Assembly (NCBI GenBank): GCA_009784335.1
Contig: WRBX01000001.1
Location: 1 to 29,017, forward strand
DNA: 29,017 bases
Direction: 5' to 3'
Origin: Oscillospiraceae bacterium
GTDB taxonomy: Bacteria; Bacillota_A; Clostridia; Monoglobales; WRBX01
The position numbers and the translations under genes were made by a program. Positions 6,798 to 15,714 of the stretch are shown here, one piece after another. A model generated the notes under the pieces. That model was not told the DNA's origin. It saw only the letters and a list, made by a program, of their open reading frames with translations, and searched no databases. Within the stretch, counting starts at the first letter, position 1. Each line of letters starts with the position of its first letter.

Positions 6798-9700
6798 TTA
6801 AAATTTAAGTCTTTTAGTATTTTTAGGTTTCTTCGGCGCCTTCGGTTTTTTAGCCTTCGAACTCGTCCCGCTTCCGCCGCTCGTTGCAGTCCAGTTTGTC
6901 GGCAATTTTAAAAGTTCCTTATATGCATTTTTCTCAACATCATCAATATCAAGCCCATTAATATAATCAAGCACCCGCGAAGTAATCGCCACATTTGTCG
7001 AAGTGCCGGCGTCAAAACTGCTATACCCGGTAATAAATAGCAAGTCCTTTTGTATCTGAGGAATATCAAGCTCTTTTATAGCTTTCTCAACAGCCGCCTT
7101 ATATGAGCCGCTAATCGTCTTTCCTTTGCTGTCTTTAACTCCCTTAATCTCTTTAATATCATAAAGTTTTGGCAAGTAATCCACCATATCAACGCCCAAA
7201 GCCTCCACCGCAACATATTTCCCATAATTCTTATCAAAGCTCTCTTGCTCTTTATAATTCATGTTTTCATAATTTCTAAGTTTGCCGTAGTATTTCCCAA
7301 ATTCAATCGCCGCGTCGCGATTTATATCAGCAAGCCTAGCATAAGCATTTATATCCTCTTTTTTACCAAACACTTCACTAAACATATAATCCCTCTGCTC
7401 AGGCGTGAGCTTTGTTTCAAGCACAAAATCCCTAATCTTTTGCACTCCGCTCTCAGTAACATTCCCCTCCGAATCCCGTTCCGGCTTTAGCGCACTCGCC
7501 GCGTCAATAATCTCAATCGCATATTTAGGGTTCGCCCCCATGCGATAAAGCTCTTCAATTTGTGCTGTTTTATTTTCACCTTTTGCTATTTTATTACTTT
7601 CTAAATAATCCCTTCCATCCCTAGTTGCAAAAGTCCCAAATAGCGCATTCTTTGAAAATGTCCCAATGCTATCATTCATTGGAAATCTTAATTTTCCTTT
7701 TTTATCATAACTGGCAGGAAATTCATTGCGTCTCCATCCGCCCTCACTATTAATATTACCTTCCTCATCAAAAGTTGCTGGTGAATATCTCGGCAACCAA
7801 CCAAAATTCTGCATTCCGCTAACCGCTCTATTAACAGCAACCCCACCGCCGGGCAACCCAAAGCTAAGCAATAAATCTTGCACAGCGTCTGCCGCTTTCC
7901 CTCTTTTGTCAACCCCATCTTCTGGCACCGCCGCGTCAGTCAAATCAGCAAGTGGATTAAGCAGTGCGTCCGTCACCATGCTTGCCCCGCCAAATCTATC
8001 AGGGTCTCGGTCGCCTATGTATTTATTCCTAAAGTTCTCAGGTATCAGCTTAAATGCCAAGTTAGCAAATGGCTCGGTCACAGCATAATCAACCGCCGCC
8101 GCCTTTGCTGCATTAAGTCCCCTCATTGCCACACTATCATCAGGGTTCTCATTAAATCCGAGAATCGCATTTCCAATAGGGTCAGGCCCAATCTGCCGTT
8201 CAATAAACTTCCTAATAATTCCATTCATAATAAATAGTGTAACTGTCATTCCTATAAACCCGGCAGGCTTTCCGTTAAATAAATCACGAATAGCTCCCGC
8301 ATATTCTCTTTTGTCTGCTCCAACCTGGTGCTGAAACGGCGCAAAAACTTTTGCCAATTTACTATTATATACCCGCGGCATTTCATTTGTAGTAAATCCA
8401 GGCGCGGCTCTGCGCGCAATAGTGTCAGCATATCTCGAAAGCTCATCCCCCGAAAGCCCTTTCTTAATCCCTTGCTCCCTAGCCGCAAACCATGTAACCG
8501 CAGAAGTAATTCGGTCACCAATGCGCATAAACTCAATCCCGCCCTTGCGCCAATATTTCGAAAGCTTCTCAGGTTGCAAATTAAGCGGGGTATCTTCAAA
8601 TTTACTCATCCAAAATGTGCTGTCAGCAAGTTTTTCATGTGCCTTTGAGTTAGGATTAAGTGCCTCAAGCGCACCTTTAACCCCTGCCGTCCATTCATCA
8701 GGCGCTTGAATATATCTCGCCGTCCGCTGTAAGTTAAAGAAGTTGGCAACCCCTGCCGAAGCATTCCAAAGAATCGCATTCTCGCGCACTCTATTATTTG
8801 CTTGATTAAGTGCTTGAAACCACTTTCGGCTATTCTCGCGCTGAACTTCCCTATCAATAGCATTCGTTTTATTAATAATCTGATTAATATGCTTATGCAT
8901 ATAGCTCACAACAGCATTTGCATTCTTATCATGCCCGGTAACATCACGAAGCTCATCATTCCATCGTCTCATAGTTTTAACATGCTGAGTATATCCAATC
9001 ACCGGCGCAACTTGCTCAATGTATTTTGTAGCATTCCCAATAAGTCCCGGCGTATATGCACCCTTGCCCTGCGGCAACATCATTCCCAAAAAGTTCTTAT
9101 ATCCTTCCGTCTGCCCTGTCTTTCCAACAATTTGAGGATTAATATTTATATCCTGCGTAATAGTTCTCCAAAGCCCCGGCAAAAACCCGCTACGCTTGCG
9201 TCCGTGGTGAGTGTAATTCTTGCGGAATTGCAATTCATATTGTCTCATCGAATCTTGCAAATTTAGTTTCTCATATCCGAGCTTTTCAATTTCTTTATTT
9301 AGAGCGTTAACTTGCTTTGTTTCAGATTCATTCATCCCTTTCATTCGGCGGGCATGATTTTCAATAGCAGAAATTATATTTTCTTTATCTGATATTTGTG
9401 CCTTAACTGCGTCAATAGCAGGCTGATAAACTTTTCTAAGCGTTTCATCATAAAGCGCAAACATTCCATCATAAACCCTGCCAACCTCATCAGAAGCCTT
9501 TTGTATCATATCCCACTTCTCAGGCTGATTTGGAAATGCTTGTTTAACATCATCCATCGTATAAGCGGCATATTCCATCCAACCGTCTTTGCCGCGCACT
9601 TGTTTCTTGCCCTCGCGCAAGTAATTAGCCGCCGCGTCCTCTTTGCTATATGGCTTAAATCCTGTTTCTTTTTGTATGCGGCTCAGCTCGCCAATTCCCC

Positions 9701-12700
9701 ATCTTTCAACTTGATTTGCAATCCTTTTCGCTGTTTCCTCACCATAAACAATATCTTGCGTAAGATTTTTATGCATATCAGAGCCTTTTGGCGCAAGCTT
9801 ATCAATCATCATTTCAGGCGTTAATGTCGCTCCGTCTGCAAGCCCTATTTTCTTGCCTCTTAAATCTTTCATATCAGCAAAAGAAGTCGCAAAATCAGGA
9901 AACTCCCAGCTTTCCGTAACTTCTGCCGGATGGAGCATAGAGTGTTTCATATCTTCAATTAATCCGCGAAAGCTATAAACTCCGTCCTTGGCCTCAGTCA
10001 TCAGCCCCATAAGTGTTTTAACATTAGGCTCATAAGCCTCGCGCTTATAATAAATATCCCTCGCAATGCTCTGCGTCAGCCTCCGCACTTGCCCCGGGTC
10101 AGCATTAAGTTTAATATATGGAGCAACTGCGTCATGAAATTTATTATATGCAACCTCCCTGCGAGATTCGGTCACCGCAATTTTCTTTTCCATCTCATTG
10201 GCAAAATCACTCTTCTTGTTAGTAATAGGATTAAAAGCCTTGTCCGTCCGCTTATATTTCTCGGTAGCCTCCTCCATATTGTTCTGCCGAATAGCCTCGC
10301 CCTGCATTCTCCGTGCCATGCTATCAAATTGCTCATTTATCCTGTTCTGCTCGCTCGTCCCCAGCCCCTCGCCCAATGTCTGCCGAGTTATTGGCGTTTT
10401 GCCAAATTCAATAATGTGCGCCAATTGGTCACCGGGCGCAAGTATCTCAGCCGGAAATAAATCAGGATATTGCTCCGATAATTGTTGCCATAGCATATCC
10501 ACTCCACCCGCTCCGCTCGGAGTAATCTTCACATATTTAGAAAGTTGAGGATACCATTTGCTTCCCAGTAGATATCTAAGCTCGTTCTTTTCCGTATCGC
10601 TAAGTGTAATCTGTGAGCCCTTTAATTGCCTTTTTGCCTCAATAATCCGCTTGTTAAAATCATCTGCAATCGGTTTGTTATAAATGCTATTAAGAAAACC
10701 ATCAATCCCCTCAGGAGCCCTCCCCCGCGCAAGTTCAGTCGCAAGTCGCGTAATTTCCTCATTATTAACATTATTAATGCCATTTTCACGGAAATATTTA
10801 TTAATCTGCGTTTTATATTTTCCAACAGAGGCCTCCTGAGTTTGCGTAAGCGGCGAAATATTTTCCAAATTGTTGACATTTTTTGCGTTTTCGGCTATAC
10901 TATTATTATAGGAAGTAGTTAATTCGTTAGCTGCTCCTTGAGCGGTTTGTGTATTTGCTATCTGCGTGGGCAATTGTAGCCCGAAGGAGTTTAGCATTTC
11001 CAAGCCGTTTTCATTTGCCCAAGCCACCTCTTGTGATTTAATCCAGTTAGCAAAATTACTTCGCCCATATATGCTTTTCAAAGCGTTAGCTTTAAATTGA
11101 TTACCTTCTTTGTATAAGCTTAAAGGAATAATAACCTCTTGTCCTCGCTTGTTAATCATATCAGTAAGAATAACAAAATCTCCTTTATGACTCGCTGATT
11201 TCAATATAATGTTTGGATTTTGCACTTGGTCAAAAGTATTAATAATTTCATCTATTGAAAAATCATGTTTATTGAAAGCTTTGTCTAATGTTTTTTGTGT
11301 CAATAGCATAGGAAGTGATGGTGCATTAATAGCTTCCTTATATACTGCAGGAGTCATTCCATAACTTATAATCTCGCTACTTTTTAAATTTCCTTTTGAA
11401 AAATTTTCAACTTGTCTAATAAAATTATTCTTTGCTTGCTGAATATTTTGCACGGAAACTGACGCCACTACACTCCCCGCAGGCTGTGCCGGAGCAACTC
11501 CCGCTCCCTGTGCTTGAGCTACCGGTGCCGCCGGGGCAATTCCCGCCGAACTATTAATCCTCACAGAATTATCCTCGAGCAAAGCAAGCGCATTCTTCAC
11601 ATCCGTTGTCTGCGGCCGCGCGCGAAGTGAGCTCGCCCAGCTCCGCATCCGCTCCATAATCCCCGCTTTATCACCCTTTGCAAATAGTTTCTCAAGGTCA
11701 GCATATTCTTTGTTTATTTGCCCCATTATTTTAGTTTCTGCGTCAACTCTTGCTTGCCCATCTTTATAAAATTGGTCAGGGTGATGTGCTTTTGCATATT
11801 GCCTATATGCCTTCTTAATCTCCTCTAAATTCTTTTCATTGCCAAAATATTCACTCTTTCTCAGCTCGCTCCTCAGCGTCGGTGCTCTCTGCGTCTGCGG
11901 CACAACCTCGCCTTTTAATCCTTGCGAAAGCCCGCTTCCAAGTCCCATAGCTAAACCAAATCCACCCATAGAAAGTGCCTCGCTCCCCGCTCCGCTAGCT
12001 ATATCAGCGGCACTGTCTCCTCGAGCTATTCCTTTTATAGCTCCGCTTGTAGCTCCCACAGCCGTTCCGCTAAGTCCGCTTTTCAACCCGTGTGTTGCAG
12101 TAGTTCGCAATAAATCATTTCCTATCCTTCCGGCAGTTGCCGAAGCAACCTTGCTTGTAATAGGCGATAAAGCTTTATTTGCAATAGGAAATAGCGCATA
12201 AGGTATAGTCGAAATCATCCCTTCTTTGTTAGCCTCTTCAAAATTTCCGCCTTTATTTAATATGTTAGCTGAAGCCTGCCCGTAAGCAGATGAAGCCCCG
12301 GCCGCAGGCGAAACAAAAGGAGCCGCCGCCGTTCCGCCGGTAACAGCCGATAGTGCCATTATAGGTAAAATATTGCCTGCAAAATCAGCCGTATCATTTA
12401 AAAACTTGCTTCCTGTATCATAATTATAATTTCGGATGTCATCAATATCAGCTATTCTATCAGCTATGCCTCGTATAATTTCTTCATATTTATCACTTAT
12501 CCCCTTAATATACTCGGGGTTTTTATCCATTGCATATTTATATTTCCAATTTTTTCGAGGATTATCTAATTCATCTAACCTTTTTTGATTTATATATGAA
12601 CCCGCTCCATATATAGTTTTCCACCCAAAATCCTCAATTCCCTGGCTTGCCCTTGATAAAGTTGCCGCTGATTTTTGAGCTATATTTTTAGTATTATCAA

Positions 12701-13136
12701 GTGTATTTGGAGATAATAACTTATTAGCAATAGGATATGTAGCATAAGGCATTCGAGAAATTTCAGTATCATTCTTCAATTGTTGCCTAAGCTGCTTCTT
12801 ATATTCCGTTGTCTTCTTCGCCCGCTCCCCGCTCCAATCAGTATATGCCTTCCTATCAGCCTTAATCTTCGCATTCCTAGCCGCCTCAAGCTCGGCAAGC
12901 CGTGCATAATTGCTCGGGTCTCGCTCTCTCGCAAGGTTAATCTGCGCCTGATAATCAATATTCTTATTAAATGCAGGCTTTCCGCGCTCATCTCTAACAA
13001 TAACCGGTTGGCGCACTCGCGGCGCGCTAGCCCTCGCAACTTCACTCGTATTAAAAATTTCAGAGACAATTTTATTAGCCTCTGCATTAGTCTTTTTTTC
13101 CTTCTTATTAAACCAATCCGAATAAAATTTGCTCAA
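6798..13136 (-). CDS. Giant (2112-residue) virion-associated protein with J-domain, probable ejection protein
   Basis: The start is TTG 13136 with GGGGAGGTGA about 8 bases upstream. Charged helical sequence fills residues 1-240. A Gly/Ala-rich hydrophobic region (about 245-410) includes stretches like AGNILPIMALSAVTGGTAAA and GFGLAMGLGSGLSQGL. A DnaJ-type J-domain spans about 428-490, with HPD at 452-454. Long helical regions follow. The late segment with VRENAILWNASAGVANFFN (about 1440) and the membrane-like GFIGMTVTLFIMNGII (about 1625) recalls the C-terminal parts of large polyvalent phage proteins. It ends in a Lys/Pro-rich tail. Size, membrane-prone segments and location between connector and tail hub suggest an internal protein ejected with the DNA. 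The J-domain would recruit host DnaK. Confidence 0.75.
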   Translation of the reverse strand: MSKFYSDWFNKKEKKTNAEANKIVSEIFNTSEVARASAPRVRQPVIVRDERGKPAFNKNIDYQAQINLARERDPSNYARLAELEAARNAKIKADRKAYTDWSGERAKKTTEYKKQLRQQLKNDTEISRMPYATYPIANKLLSPNTLDNTKNIAQKSAATLSRASQGIEDFGWKTIYGAGSYINQKRLDELDNPRKNWKYKYAMDKNPEYIKGISDKYEEIIRGIADRIADIDDIRNYNYDTGSKFLNDTADFAGNILPIMALSAVTGGTAAAPFVSPAAGASSAYGQASANILNKGGNFEEANKEGMISTIPYALFPIANKALSPITSKVASATAGRIGNDLLRTTATHGLKSGLSGTAVGATSGAIKGIARGDSAADIASGAGSEALSMGGFGLAMGLGSGLSQGLKGEVVPQTQRAPTLRSELRKSEYFGNEKNLEEIKKAYRQYAKAHHPDQFYKDGQARVDAETKIMGQINKEYADLEKLFAKGDKAGIMERMRSWASSLRARPQTTDVKNALALLEDNSVRINSSAGIAPAAPVAQAQGAGVAPAQPAGSVVASVSVQNIQQAKNNFIRQVENFSKGNLKSSEIISYGMTPAVYKEAINAPSLPMLLTQKTLDKAFNKHDFSIDEIINTFDQVQNPNIILKSASHKGDFVILTDMINKRGQEVIIPLSLYKEGNQFKANALKSIYGRSNFANWIKSQEVAWANENGLEMLNSFGLQLPTQIANTQTAQGAANELTTSYNNSIAENAKNVNNLENISPLTQTQEASVGKYKTQINKYFRENGINNVNNEEITRLATELARGRAPEGIDGFLNSIYNKPIADDFNKRIIEAKRQLKGSQITLSDTEKNELRYLLGSKWYPQLSKYVKITPSGAGGVDMLWQQLSEQYPDLFPAEILAPGDQLAHIIEFGKTPITRQTLGEGLGTSEQNRINEQFDSMARRMQGEAIRQNNMEEATEKYKRTDKAFNPITNKKSDFANEMEKKIAVTESRREVAYNKFHDAVAPYIKLNADPGQVRRLTQSIARDIYYKREAYEPNVKTLMGLMTEAKDGVYSFRGLIEDMKHSMLHPAEVTESWEFPDFATSFADMKDLRGKKIGLADGATLTPEMMIDKLAPKGSDMHKNLTQDIVYGEETAKRIANQVERWGIGELSRIQKETGFKPYSKEDAAANYLREGKKQVRGKDGWMEYAAYTMDDVKQAFPNQPEKWDMIQKASDEVGRVYDGMFALYDETLRKVYQPAIDAVKAQISDKENIISAIENHARRMKGMNESETKQVNALNKEIEKLGYEKLNLQDSMRQYELQFRKNYTHHGRKRSGFLPGLWRTITQDININPQIVGKTGQTEGYKNFLGMMLPQGKGAYTPGLIGNATKYIEQVAPVIGYTQHVKTMRRWNDELRDVTGHDKNANAVVSYMHKHINQIINKTNAIDREVQRENSRKWFQALNQANNRVRENAILWNASAGVANFFNLQRTARYIQAPDEWTAGVKGALEALNPNSKAHEKLADSTFWMSKFEDTPLNLQPEKLSKYWRKGGIEFMRIGDRITSAVTWFAAREQGIKKGLSGDELSRYADTIARRAAPGFTTNEMPRVYNSKLAKVFAPFQHQVGADKREYAGAIRDLFNGKPAGFIGMTVTLFIMNGIIRKFIERQIGPDPIGNAILGFNENPDDSVAMRGLNAAKAAAVDYAVTEPFANLAFKLIPENFRNKYIGDRDPDRFGGASMVTDALLNPLADLTDAAVPEDGVDKRGKAADAVQDLLLSFGLPGGGVAVNRAVSGMQNFGWLPRYSPATFDEEGNINSEGGWRRNEFPASYDKKGKLRFPMNDSIGTFSKNALFGTFATRDGRDYLESNKIAKGENKTAQIEELYRMGANPKYAIEIIDAASALKPERDSEGNVTESGVQKIRDFVLETKLTPEQRDYMFSEVFGKKEDINAYARLADINRDAAIEFGKYYGKLRNYENMNYKEQESFDKNYGKYVAVEALGVDMVDYLPKLYDIKEIKGVKDSKGKTISGSYKAAVEKAIKELDIPQIQKDLLFITGYSSFDAGTSTNVAITSRVLDYINGLDIDDVEKNAYKELLKLPTNWTATSGGSGTSSKAKKPKAPKKPKNTKRLKF

Positions 13137-13155
13137 GTCTCGCTCACCTCCCCGG

Positions 13156-13734
13156 CTAATTCATAAATTCAACCAGTTTTTTGCTCCTGCTATTCGTCAA
13201 ATTGGCCATTCCGCTCTGATATTGCTCAAAGAAATGTCCGTAAAGCTCCGAGCTCTCAATCGTCAATCCCATAGCAACAAAATTTTCAAGTATAGGTATG
13301 CAATCATCAGTTAATTCAATAATAAAATTCTTGTTTTCATCTGCCGCAATAGGAGTAGTAATTGAAATAGTAGGATGAAAAGCCTCATATTCAATATAAA
13401 CATCCTGCAAATCAGCACTATTTTCATATCTTAAATAGTTGTTATTTCCATCACCAACAAGCCTATAATCAATATGTTTCGGCATAACAACCCTTATTTG
13501 ATATAAATCTTCCGGCAATTCAAAAAGAGAAAAGTTCATTTGCTCGCTTGCCTCAGTAGCAGGAAGAATTGCAAATTTAACAATAGGCTTCACTTGCAAA
13601 ATCTTTGTTATCCCCTGCATGGTAAGCACCGGTAATTTCGCGCGAATATCCTCGTCATCGGTAATTTGATTGTCATTAGTCCATTCCTCAATCAGCCTGC
13701 ACACTTTAATATAAAAATCTTTTAAGTTAGTCAT
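13156..13734 (-). CDS. Head-tail connector (adaptor) protein
   Basis: This 192-residue protein is encoded straight after the coat gene and before the giant virion protein, where P22-type phages encode gp4-like head-completion proteins. It opens with a helical segment (MTNLKDFYIKVCRLIEEWTN), contains beta-rich central sequence (QIRVVMPKHIDYRLVGDG, VYIEYEAFHPTI), and ends with a helix (LYGHFFEQYQSGMANL). The ATG at 13734 is favoured over the GTG six bases upstream because that GTG lies in the AGGTGAGGTGG ribosome site. The role is inferred from position, size and pattern. Confidence 0.62.
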   Translation of the reverse strand: MTNLKDFYIKVCRLIEEWTNDNQITDDEDIRAKLPVLTMQGITKILQVKPIVKFAILPATEASEQMNFSLFELPEDLYQIRVVMPKHIDYRLVGDGNNNYLRYENSADLQDVYIEYEAFHPTISITTPIAADENKNFIIELTDDCIPILENFVAMGLTIESSELYGHFFEQYQSGMANLTNSRSKKLVEFMN

Positions 13735-13787
13735 ATCCACCTCACCTTTCCTGTCCCCTGATACTCCCTGCTTCCAAAAGGATGAAG

Positions 13788-13822
13788 GTAAAAAGCATAA
13801 AAGCCTCCACCCTTTCGGAGGC
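13788..13822 (-). terminator. Intrinsic terminator after the coat gene
   Basis: On the minus strand GCCTCC and GGAGGC (13817-13822 and 13803-13808) form a 6-bp G+C stem with an 8-base loop, followed directly by TTTTATGCTTTTT. It lies 22 bases after the coat stop. It should set coat transcript levels above those of the downstream connector and tail genes. Confidence 0.85.
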
Positions 13823-13844
13823 AGGGCTCGCCTCCGTTAATCTA

Positions 13845-14675
13845 TTAAGCAGGATCAAAATCAGCTTTAACCACAACTAATTCTTTCGGCCGTGATATAA
13901 CACCGCCGTAAACATGCAATCCTCGAACCAAATCAGCAAATTGTTTTTCCATCCGAGTAGTTTCCAAATTAGTAACTTTAGAAACATATGCAATAGAATT
14001 TTTCGTCCGCACAAAAAGATTATGAACAGTCTGCGCTTCGGTGCCGAATGCAGCTGTCATTTTAACCTTAGCACCACCATAACGCCCAATCTCACCGGTC
14101 TTGATAAATTCGGGGTTATTGGTTGATAGCTCTTCAATCTTTCGGCGAAGTAAGCCGTAATATTTAGGAGAAATCTCGATAACAGTATCAGCATTAATTG
14201 CAACTTTATTGTCATAAAGTTTTTGCAATGCGCTATCAACTGCCGCCAAAGCTTCATCAGGCGTTGTAACATCAGCTGCAACAATTTGAGCCGCGTCGGA
14301 AACTCCTGCTGCAAGCCCGGCCAAGAACCCTTCCGAATCATTAACAAGTCCATTCTTTGCAGTTTCAATATATGCTGATTGCATTTCAGGCAATGCCTGC
14401 GCTTTCTCAACATCATCAACATTAAATGCAAAGTATTTGAATTGGTTGATAGGAAGGCTCACAACTATCCCGGGTTTAGTTTCGATAGTGATATCGGTTC
14501 CGGGAGTATAAGTTCCGATAGTGGCGGTCTCAGCCGTCAAAATCTTAACAGTATTTCCCATCTTCGCGTCACCTTCGAAAGCGCGGTTAGTGTCTCTTGC
14601 AATTATTTCAGAGAGTGCAAGCTCTCTTTGAATTTTTTTAGCCCACATTTGCGGTATAAAATTAATTCTAAGCAT
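13845..14675 (-). CDS. Major capsid (coat) protein
   Basis: This 276-residue protein begins MLRINFIPQMWAKKIQREL, typical of short phage coat proteins with an HK97-type fold. Features are an early helix, the beta segment GNTVKILTAETATIGTYTPG, INQFKYFAFNVDDVEKAQA and a C-terminal domain ending GLHVYGGVISRPKELVVVKA. It follows the scaffold gene and precedes a strong terminator, as expected for the most abundant virion protein. ATG 14675 is preferred over an in-frame GTG nine bases upstream, which belongs to the TAGGTGAT ribosome site. The P22-like/HK97-fold class is judged from pattern and order. Confidence 0.87.
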   Translation of the reverse strand: MLRINFIPQMWAKKIQRELALSEIIARDTNRAFEGDAKMGNTVKILTAETATIGTYTPGTDITIETKPGIVVSLPINQFKYFAFNVDDVEKAQALPEMQSAYIETAKNGLVNDSEGFLAGLAAGVSDAAQIVAADVTTPDEALAAVDSALQKLYDNKVAINADTVIEISPKYYGLLRRKIEELSTNNPEFIKTGEIGRYGGAKVKMTAAFGTEAQTVHNLFVRTKNSIAYVSKVTNLETTRMEKQFADLVRGLHVYGGVISRPKELVVVKADFDPA

Positions 14676-14703
14676 AATAATCACCTATTTCTTTCTTTTA
14701 AAT

Positions 14704-14753
14704 ACAAGAAGCGATAGAGCTCCCGCTCCGTTGCCGCTATCTTTTGTTCTTGT
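14704..14753. repeat. Hairpin in scaffold-coat intergenic gap
   Basis: ACAAGAA (14704-14710) pairs with TTCTTGT (14747-14753), and GATAG (14713-14717) with CTATC (14737-14741), around a G+C-rich loop. It lies in the 132-base gap between the scaffold and coat genes. It could stabilise or process the coat mRNA. A T-run follows only on the plus strand, so a terminator in the gene direction is unlikely. Confidence 0.55.
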
Positions 14754-14807
14754 TTTTGCTCCAAGTCGCCAAACTAACAAGCAAAAACACTTATCTAATT
14801 GAAAAGG

Positions 14808-15653
14808 CTATTTTTTATACCAACTCGCCATTGATTTTTCCACTTGCCGAAAAACAATCGGGTCATCATAAGCGCTGTCGGGTAGCGCCCTCACCTCATC
14901 AGGCGTAAGTAATTTATCAGGATTATTTGCCACCTGTTTAAGTTTTCCTGCGCTCGCAGGCATGGGCTTTTCAGTCCGTGCCTTTTGTGTTTGAATCACC
15001 TGATATGCCATGTCAGCAGAAAGTCCAGCTTTGAACCTTAAATCAAAAAACCTTTCTTTGTCAGCTCCGATAGCATTCAAAACTTCGTCCATGTTAGAAG
15101 CCGCAACATCAGGAAATGCAGTCTTAATAGCTTGAAAGTCCTCATTAGCTATCTTTTCCGCCCTAAGTGTCTCTGCCTCAAGAACAACAGGGTGATTCTG
15201 CACTTGTTGTGAGATATATATTTCTTGCCTCGCCCGCTCGGCCTTAATAACTTCCGGCAAAACATTTCGATTATAAGCCTCAGCTTCAATCAGCCTATCC
15301 TCTATTGTTTCTCCGGGGTTAAGCCCTAAGGCTTGATGAGCCATTGAAACTTGTCGCTCTAATGCCGCCTTTTCCATAGCATTCTTTCGGTTAATCTCAT
15401 TAACTCGCGCGCGAATAATCTCATCAACTCGTGCTTCGGGAACTTCCTTCCCTGTGCTGCTTGTTAGAGTTTCCTCTTCTTCATCGGCAGTCGGCGATTC
15501 TGCCGGTTCTTCGCCTTTATTTTGCTCGGTGGGCGATTCCAAGCTATCTTCGCCCGTTTCGGCTGATAAGCCTTCATCAGCAGTAAATTCCGGCTCATCA
15601 GAAATCATTTCCGCGGTTGACGATTCCGCTTGCGTCAAATCTTGCTTTTCCAT
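14808..15653 (-). CDS. Capsid scaffolding protein
   Basis: This 281-residue, strongly acidic protein starts MEKQDLTQAESSTAE, with a Glu/Asp/Ser-rich N-terminal half and then long helices (VDEIIRARVNEINRKNAMEK; PEVIKAERARQEIYISQQVQ). It ends in a basic peptide (MASWYKK), as in phage scaffolds that bind the coat through a basic C-terminal helix. It sits between portal and coat genes, the usual scaffold place. ATG 15653 is chosen because AAAGAGGT lies just upstream; the open frame runs 81 bases further up but without a ribosome site or similar composition. Confidence 0.85.
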   Translation of the reverse strand: MEKQDLTQAESSTAEMISDEPEFTADEGLSAETGEDSLESPTEQNKGEEPAESPTADEEEETLTSSTGKEVPEARVDEIIRARVNEINRKNAMEKAALERQVSMAHQALGLNPGETIEDRLIEAEAYNRNVLPEVIKAERARQEIYISQQVQNHPVVLEAETLRAEKIANEDFQAIKTAFPDVAASNMDEVLNAIGADKERFFDLRFKAGLSADMAYQVIQTQKARTEKPMPASAGKLKQVANNPDKLLTPDEVRALPDSAYDDPIVFRQVEKSMASWYKK

Positions 15654-15714
15654 ATAAATACCTCTTTCTTTCGGTTGCGAATTCCGAATTACGCAATTAT
15701 TTAATTTTGCTTTT

